Assembly (NCBI RefSeq): GCF_025506355.1
Contig: NZ_JANZYP010000036.1
Location: 27,683 to 91,682, forward strand
DNA from: Sphaerisporangium corydalis
GTDB taxonomy: Bacteria > Actinomycetota > Actinomycetes > Streptosporangiales > Streptosporangiaceae
Length of the DNA: 64,000 nt
Direction: 5' to 3'
The notes under the pieces were generated by a model, which saw only the letters and a program-made list of their open reading frames with translations, made no database searches and was not told where the DNA came from. Position numbers and translations under genes: made by a program. Numbering within the stretch: the stretch's first letter is position 1; each line of letters begins with the position of its first letter. Of this stretch, positions 59,701-64,000 are shown piece after piece.

Positions 59701-61927
59701 CGCCTCGGCCGTCTCGGACGCGGTGCCGCGCGCCCCCGGTTCCGGCCCCGCGCCCGTCGTCCTGTCGGTGCAGCCCGAGGACGTGCCCGCCGTCGTCACG
59801 GCGGGCGGCGTCACGGTGGAGTCGGCCGGCGAGCTGGACTGCGGCGGCGCGGTCACCGGCCTGACCGTGCTGGTGAACCGGGGGGCCGACGGTCCCGAGC
59901 TGCTCGTCGAGTACGCGACCGCCCGGTTCGGCGCCGACGACGCCGCGCGCGTGGCCGGCGCGTTCCTTCGCGCGCTGGAAACCGGCGTGACGGCGCCCGG
60001 CACGCGGATCTCGGGGCTTCCCCTGGTCGGCGACCAGGAGCGCACGCTGCTGCTGGCCGCCGGCACGGGCGCCCCCGTGGCCGCGCCGCCGACCATCGTC
60101 GACGCGATCACGGCATGGGACGCCTCCCGCGTCGCGGTGGAGGCGGCCGGGGGGATCCTGACGTACGGCGAGCTGGAGGAGCTCTCGGCCCGGGTCGCCA
60201 CCGGGCTGGTCCGGGCCGGGGTCGCGCCCGGCGAGGCGGTCGGGGTGAGCCTGCCGCGCGACCAGCGGATGCCCGCCGTCCTGCTGGGGGTGCTGCGCGC
60301 GGGGGCCGCGTACGTGCCGATGGACCCCGACCTGCCCGCCCTGCGGCTGGCGTCCATCGCCGGGGACGGCGCCGTGCGGCGGGTCGTCGCCCTCGACGGC
60401 GAGGCGATCACGGCGGTCGGCCGGGTGGCCGGGGTGACGATCCTGGACGGGGCGTCGCTGATGGCGGGACCGCGCGGTCCGTTCCCCGGCGCCGACCCCG
60501 GCGGGCTCGCCTACGTGATCTTCACGTCCGGATCCACGGGCCGGCCGAAGGGCATCGAGATCACCCATCGTGGCCTGGCCGCCTTCACCGCCTCCATCGG
60601 GGCCGACCCCGGGCTCGGCGAGGACGACGTGGTGCTCGGCGTGGCGCCGCTCGTGTTCGACATCTCGGGCTTCGACCTGTGGGCCACGCTCACCGCCGGG
60701 GCCCGGGTGGCGATGGCGGACACGGCGACCTCCTTCGACGGCGCGGCGCTCGCGGAGCTGTGCGACCGCGCCGGGGTCACGATGGTGCTGACCACGCCGA
60801 GCAGGATGCGGCTCATGGTGGCCGCCGGCTGGCGCGGCCGGAGCGACATGCGCGTGCTGACCGGCGGCGAACTGCTCGACGTCCCGCTCGCCCGCGAGCT
60901 GCGGGCCCGCGCCGGGCGGCTGTGGAACGTGTACGGGCCCGCCGAGGTCACCGTGGTGTCCACCGTCCACGCGGTCACCGGGCCCATCGGGGACAGCGTG
61001 CCGATCGGCCACCCCATCCCCGGCGAGCGCCTGTACGTCGTCGACCCGCTGGGCCGCCTGCTGCCGCCCGGCGTGCCCGGCGAGATGTGGCTGGGCGGTC
61101 CCGGCGTCGCTCGCGGCTACCGGGGCGACGCGGCGCTCACCGAAGCCGCCTTCGTCCCCGACCCCGAAACCGTTCCCGACTCAGCGACGGGCCCCGACCC
61201 CGAAACCGTTCCTGACCCAGCGACGGGCCCCGACCACGGGACCGCTCCTGCGGGAGGACGGGACGGGGGCGCGCGGCGGTACAGGTCGGGGGACATCGTC
61301 CGGTGGGTGCCCGACGGCGCGGGCGGCCTGGTGCTGGACTTCGTCGGCCGCAGGGACGGGCAGGTGAAGGTGCGCGGCTACCGCGTCGAGCTGGGCGAGA
61401 TCGACAGCGTCCTGCGCGGGCACCCCGCCGTGTCGGACTTCGCCGTCGTCGCCACGACCGGGCCCGACGCCCACCTGGTGGGCCACGCCGTGTGGCGGGA
61501 CGAGACACGGGCCGCCGAGCTGGAGGGGTACGCGCGGGAACGCCTGCCCGGGTACATGGTGCCCCGCCGATGGGCCTCCCACGACGCGCTTCCCCGCACC
61601 GCCAACGGCAAGCTGGACCGTCGGGCCCTGGCCGGCGCCCAGGTCGAGGTGGTGGAGTACGCCCCGCCGGAGGGGCCGATGCAGGAGTTCACCGCCGAGA
61701 TCTGGCAGGAGGTCCTCGGCGCCGGGCGGGTCGGGGTGCGGGACGACTTCTTCGCGCTCGGCGGCAGCTCTCTGCTCGCCACCCGCGTGACCGTCCGGAT
61801 GCGGGAGGCCCTCGCGTGCGACGTCCCGGTCCGCGCGCTTTTCGACCATCCCGTCCTCGCCGCTTACGCGGCCGAGGTGGAACGCGTGATCCTCGCGGAG
61901 ATCGCGGAGCAGGAGGAGCGTTCATGA
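56768..61927 (+). CDS. Non-ribosomal peptide synthetase, A-T-C-A-T
   Basis: GTG 56768, 1719 residues. Adenylation 1: YVIYTSGSTGRPKG at about 147, FDPSIMEIF, NCYGPTECT, YRTGDLVR. Carrier 1: DLGGHSLAA (Ser about 526). Condensation: about 580-1060, with DHIAFDGWS in place of HHxxxDG. Adenylation 2: YVIFTSGSTGRPKG at about 1247, FDISGFDLW, NVYGPAEVT. Carrier 2: ALGGSSLLA (Ser about 1667). The protein starts with an A domain, so it is probably the initiation protein, activating two amino acids. The pocket residues I read are D-P-M for A1 and D-I-F for A2 at the first three positions; I do not assign substrates. It overlaps the next NRPS gene (ATGA). Two in-frame repeat inserts lie in the C and A2 domains. 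Confidence 0.93.
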   Translation: MNIHEAVAAQAGTTPGATAYIAGRIHVSYAELDRRANRIAHTLLRHGVAREEPVGVLLDRGEHLVPALLGVLKAGAAYVPLDSAHPTERLRLIAADSGLKRVITLPALRARLDADRLRVDALTAGVDDAGAPSTDPRVPGSGTDLAYVIYTSGSTGRPKGVAVEHRNTMNLLSWIARTWTLDDLAGSLAATSISFDPSIMEIFAPLTMGGTVILADNLLALPHLPARDRVTALGGPPAVLATLLRSGPLPPRLRLVHTGGEAATHELITRLYANPQLRRVFNCYGPTECTTQCLAHEVPRTADGDPPIGLPIAGAVLSVRDAKGVEVPPGETGELWVGGPVVARGYLGAGSDRFADLPGLGRAYRTGDLVRYDGAAYRFAGRVDDQVKIRGHRVEPGEVERTLTDHPAVTAAAVLALPDADGTRRLVGYAQAGGAQEGELLRFLRERLPEYMVPGRIAVLEHLPLNPNGKIDRPALATLRPAASPGAPAEAGDAVEGRVLAIIAEAVGAEVTEIGPGDRFADLGGHSLAAARVVAQAGAELGVEVPLHEFLADPTAAALARRVRAGSRGRAPLTRHQGRDRYPLTDMQAQLWALRQIEPGTRATTIGVRLRVRGPVTIEAFRGALDGIVRRHEVLRSVVELRDGAPVARVLPAGSAAVPVAEHDLRGWEPAAKEAELARLAADAVTPFDLSAESPLLRAVIAWIGPSTTSADADTEIPTDIDNGTPTTTGTAAEVVLVTDHIAFDGWSARILVNELAQGLAGLPPAEPVLQIGDVALDEEARRPSALAHHAPYWRETLAEAALPYDLLGAPPTEPRDPLSDPQGGAPPTESRDPLSDPKGHGDPSAASQDGHRDPSATPHEGRRDPSAAPHDGRRLRRPLGPDLLARVARFAAAHGVTPAAVHLAALATVVGGLCGRDETTIGLAAAVRDRPGLDQVMGPLLGVLPIPVGFGGDPSFAELAASAGAAITGALAHHELAASAVSDAVPRAPGSGPAPVVLSVQPEDVPAVVTAGGVTVESAGELDCGGAVTGLTVLVNRGADGPELLVEYATARFGADDAARVAGAFLRALETGVTAPGTRISGLPLVGDQERTLLLAAGTGAPVAAPPTIVDAITAWDASRVAVEAAGGILTYGELEELSARVATGLVRAGVAPGEAVGVSLPRDQRMPAVLLGVLRAGAAYVPMDPDLPALRLASIAGDGAVRRVVALDGEAITAVGRVAGVTILDGASLMAGPRGPFPGADPGGLAYVIFTSGSTGRPKGIEITHRGLAAFTASIGADPGLGEDDVVLGVAPLVFDISGFDLWATLTAGARVAMADTATSFDGAALAELCDRAGVTMVLTTPSRMRLMVAAGWRGRSDMRVLTGGELLDVPLARELRARAGRLWNVYGPAEVTVVSTVHAVTGPIGDSVPIGHPIPGERLYVVDPLGRLLPPGVPGEMWLGGPGVARGYRGDAALTEAAFVPDPETVPDSATGPDPETVPDPATGPDHGTAPAGGRDGGARRYRSGDIVRWVPDGAGGLVLDFVGRRDGQVKVRGYRVELGEIDSVLRGHPAVSDFAVVATTGPDAHLVGHAVWRDETRAAELEGYARERLPGYMVPRRWASHDALPRTANGKLDRRALAGAQVEVVEYAPPEGPMQEFTAEIWQEVLGAGRVGVRDDFFALGGSSLLATRVTVRMREALACDVPVRALFDHPVLAAYAAEVERVILAEIAEQEERS
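59192..59386 (+). repeat. In-frame tandem repeats in the NRPS condensation domain (48 x 2, 33 x 3)
   Basis: Two 48-base units (59192 and 59240, GGCGCCCCGCCCACCGAA) are followed by three 33-base units (59288, 59321, 59354, ending GACCCCTCCG-type). They encode GAPPTEPRDPLSDPQG and RDPSAxPHDG motifs, a charged loop between the two halves of the condensation domain. The NRPS fold around it continues normally. Confidence 0.92.
61155..61226 (+). repeat. In-frame 36-base tandem repeat in NRPS A2 domain, two units
   Basis: Two 36-base units at 61155 and 61191 encode PDPETVPD(S/P)ATG. They lie between GYRGDAALTEAAF and the RYRSGDIV motif, a surface loop of the adenylation domain. Confidence 0.9.
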
Positions 61928-64000
61928 GCGTCGTCTCGGGGGATGACCGGTTGCGGGACCTGCTCAACCGGCGGGTCGCGGCGGCGCGCAGGTCGGGGGC
62001 GGACGGCATCCCGCGCCGGGGGGACGACGGGCCGTGGCGCCTGTCCCCGGTGCAGCGGCGGCTCTGGCTGGCGGGGGAGCTCGACCTCGCCGACCCGTCC
62101 TACAACGTGCCGCTGGTCCTGCGGCTGCGCGGCGACCTCGACGTGGCGGCGCTGCGGAGCGCCGTCACCGACCTGGCCGGACGGCATTCCGTGCTGCGCT
62201 CGACGGTCCAGGTCCGCGACGGGGAACCGTACGCGGTCCCCGGCCCGGCCGAGGCCGTCCCCGTCCACCACGAACACTTCGCAACGGCGGCCGAGCTGGA
62301 GCGCCGGATCGCCGAGCTCTCCATGCGGCCGTTCCGGCCGGCGGACGAGCCGCCGATGCGCGCGACGATCATCACGGCCGGCCCGCGCGAGCACGTGCTG
62401 GTCCTGCTGCTGCACCACATGGCCGTCGACGCCTGGGCCCAGCCGCTGCTCCTGGACGATCTCGCGGCGCTCTACCGGCACCGCGCCGGGGCGGGGCCGG
62501 CGCTGGACCCGCCCGCCCTGGACTACTCCGACGCCGCCGCCTGGCTGAACGCGCGCGCCGTCTCTCCCCAGGCCGACCGGGCGCTCGACTGGTGGGCCGA
62601 GCGGCTCGCAGGACTGGAGCCGGCCCCCGGCTTCCAGCCGGGTACGCCGGAAACGCGGAGCATCACGCCGGGCGGAGCCATGCCCGCCGGCGTGGTGGGC
62701 GCCGGGTGGCGTGGGGACTCCGTCGAGGTCGTCGTGCCCCGGGAGACGGTCGCCGGGGTACGGGCGCTGGCTTCGGCGCACAACGCCACCGTCTTCATGG
62801 TGCTCCTCGCCGCGATGCGGGAGCTCCAGGCGCGCGTGTCGGGGACGGACGACGTGGCCGTGGGGGTGCCCGAGGCCGGGCGCCGTCACCCCGACACCGA
62901 GCGCGTGATGGGCTGCTTCCTGGAGACCCTGGTCATCAGGGGCTCCGCCGACCACGGCCTGACCGGGGCCGAACTGGTACGGCAGGTGCGCGGGGAGGCC
63001 CTCGACGCGTTCGGCCACGCGGACGTGCCGTTCGACCGCGTGGTGGAGCGGGTGCGCCCGCCCCGCACCGGCGCCGGAGCGCCCCTGTTCGACGTGCTGC
63101 TCAACGTGTACGACGCGCCCGGCCCGGTCACCGGCTTCCCGGGCGTCACGGCCGAGCTCGTCGAGGTGCCGCCGTTCGCGGCGAAGTTCGGCCAGACGTG
63201 GACCTTCGCCGACGACGGCGACGACCTGCGCTGCACCCTCGGATACCGCTCCGAGGCGTTCGACGAGGGCTCGGCCCGGCGGCTGGCGGGGTGGTTCGTG
63301 GCGCTGTTGTCGCAGCTCGCGCGGGACCCCGGGCGCCCGGTGGACGAGTGGGAGCTGGAGCCGGGCAGGGTCTCGGTGTTGTCGGGTCCTGTGGTGCCGG
63401 TGCTCGGGGCGTCGACCGTTCACGGGCGGATCCGGGCGCGGGCGCTGCGGGCTCCGTCGGCCCCGGCGGTACGCGCCGTGGACGGGTCGCTGACCTACGG
63501 CGAGCTCGAAGGCCGGGCGCGCGCGCTGGCGGGCCGGTTGCGCGCGGTCGGCGTCGTGCGCGGCGACCGCGTCATGGTGCTCATGGAGCGGACCGTCGAC
63601 ATGCCCGTGGCGCTGGTGGGCGTGATGAAGGCGGGCGCCGCGTACGTCCCCGTGGACGAGACCACCCCGGCCGGGCGCGTCGCCCAGATCCTGGCGACCG
63701 CCGGGGTACGCGTGGCCGTCTGCGCCCCGGGCCTCGAACACCTGGTGCCGTCGCATGTGACGGTGCTCCCTGCCACCACCGAGTCGGACGTCCAGGCGGG
63801 CGCCGCGTTCACGCCCGTGGTCCCGGACACCGAGGTCGATATCTGCGGTGGGGGTGATGTGGCGTATGTGGTTTTTACGTCGGGTTCGACGGGTGGGCCG
63901 AAGGGTGTGGTGGTGGAGCATGGGGGTTTGGTGGGGTATTTGGATGGGGTTTTTGCGGGTTTGGGTGGGGGGTTGGTGTCGTTTGGTTTGGTGTCGACTT
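61924..64000 (+). CDS. Non-ribosomal peptide synthetase, C-A (3' end outside window)
   Basis: ATG 61924 overlaps the previous stop by 4 bases; the frame is open to the right edge. Condensation domain about 35-460: LSPVQRRLWLAGEL, RHSVLRSTV, LLLHHMAVDAWA (HHxxxDA, with Ala for the usual Gly), GCFLETLVIR, HADVPFDRVVERV. The adenylation domain begins near 500 (LTYGELEGRARALAGRL, MKAGAAYVPVDETTP) and reaches YVVFTSGSTGGPKGVVVEHGGLVGYLDG. From about base 63838 codons change sharply to G- and T-ending. It extends the peptide by at least one residue after the upstream A-T-C-A-T protein. Confidence 0.93.
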   Translation, partial: MSVVSGDDRLRDLLNRRVAAARRSGADGIPRRGDDGPWRLSPVQRRLWLAGELDLADPSYNVPLVLRLRGDLDVAALRSAVTDLAGRHSVLRSTVQVRDGEPYAVPGPAEAVPVHHEHFATAAELERRIAELSMRPFRPADEPPMRATIITAGPREHVLVLLLHHMAVDAWAQPLLLDDLAALYRHRAGAGPALDPPALDYSDAAAWLNARAVSPQADRALDWWAERLAGLEPAPGFQPGTPETRSITPGGAMPAGVVGAGWRGDSVEVVVPRETVAGVRALASAHNATVFMVLLAAMRELQARVSGTDDVAVGVPEAGRRHPDTERVMGCFLETLVIRGSADHGLTGAELVRQVRGEALDAFGHADVPFDRVVERVRPPRTGAGAPLFDVLLNVYDAPGPVTGFPGVTAELVEVPPFAAKFGQTWTFADDGDDLRCTLGYRSEAFDEGSARRLAGWFVALLSQLARDPGRPVDEWELEPGRVSVLSGPVVPVLGASTVHGRIRARALRAPSAPAVRAVDGSLTYGELEGRARALAGRLRAVGVVRGDRVMVLMERTVDMPVALVGVMKAGAAYVPVDETTPAGRVAQILATAGVRVAVCAPGLEHLVPSHVTVLPATTESDVQAGAAFTPVVPDTEVDICGGGDVAYVVFTSGSTGGPKGVVVEHGGLVGYLDGVFAGLGGGLVSFGLVST

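Noticed and set aside
56753..61012. 1419-residue open frame on the minus strand
   Set aside because: It is antisense to the first NRPS gene, has no family motifs and is low-complexity His/Gly/Arg-rich; a GC-bias shadow.

Overview
The window is about 72% GC-type actinomycete chromosome, with GTG/TTG starts, overlapping ATGA/GTGA gene junctions and codons ending in G or C. A PknG/GlnX/GlnH-type operon, ergothioneine genes, F420-type LLM oxidoreductases, a SigK/RskA pair, a DUF397 protein and a non-ribosomal peptide synthetase together suggest a filamentous actinomycete. I lean towards the Streptosporangiales (Nonomuraea, Actinomadura or Streptosporangium type), but that is inference.

Layout. 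0-7 kb: a tightly packed signalling operon with a PknG-like kinase (5' end outside the window), zinc-ribbon PP2C phosphatase, VWA protein, zinc-ribbon FHA protein, GlnX-like membrane protein and GlnH-like binding lipoprotein, closed by a strong terminator. 7-12.6 kb: amidohydrolase, TIGR04076-type protein, LLM oxidoreductase, a kynurenine-formamidase-like hydrolase with an extra N-terminal domain, an Lrp/AsnC regulator and a divergent tryptophan-dioxygenase-family protein. 12.7-19 kb: XRE-cupin regulator divergent from a three-subunit molybdenum hydroxylase (PaoABC type) and a FUSC exporter-like protein. 19-23 kb: sulfonate/taurine-type ABC transporter with a TauD-type dioxygenase. 23-34 kb: two paralogous HTH-TPR proteins, a macro-domain protein, a coupled trio (TauD-like enzyme, 78-residue repeat peptide, HExxH protein), small YCII and VOC proteins and a RES-domain protein. 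34-38.5 kb: egtABCD for ergothioneine. 38.7-42 kb: GDPD, HAD-like protein and LLM oxidoreductase. 42.2-43.5 kb: sigK-rskA.

43.6-54.2 kb is an accessory island that appears to separate sigK-rskA from a fasciclin lipoprotein gene, the type of gene SigK controls in mycobacteria. It is AT-richer and holds gene remnants, a helicase-nuclease gene cut cleanly by an intact IS5-family element, a decayed IS30 element, a trypsin-STAND/Trypco2 conflict system, a degraded 3' half of tRNA-Ala(TGC) that looks like an attachment site, and a half-broken Phd/PIN toxin-antitoxin pair. Copies of one dispersed repeat lie near both edges.

54.4-64 kb: fasciclin lipoprotein, aldo/keto reductase, a truncated TetR gene, then two NRPS genes (A-T-C-A-T, then C-A running off the window). 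The codon bias of the last 160 bases changes abruptly.

A recurring oddity is short tandem repeats with unit lengths in multiples of three, placed in linkers of otherwise normal genes (formamidase, HTH-TPR protein, HExxH protein, NRPS), plus non-coding tandem arrays. The most interesting candidates are the TauD/repeat-peptide/HExxH trio and the island's two conflict systems.
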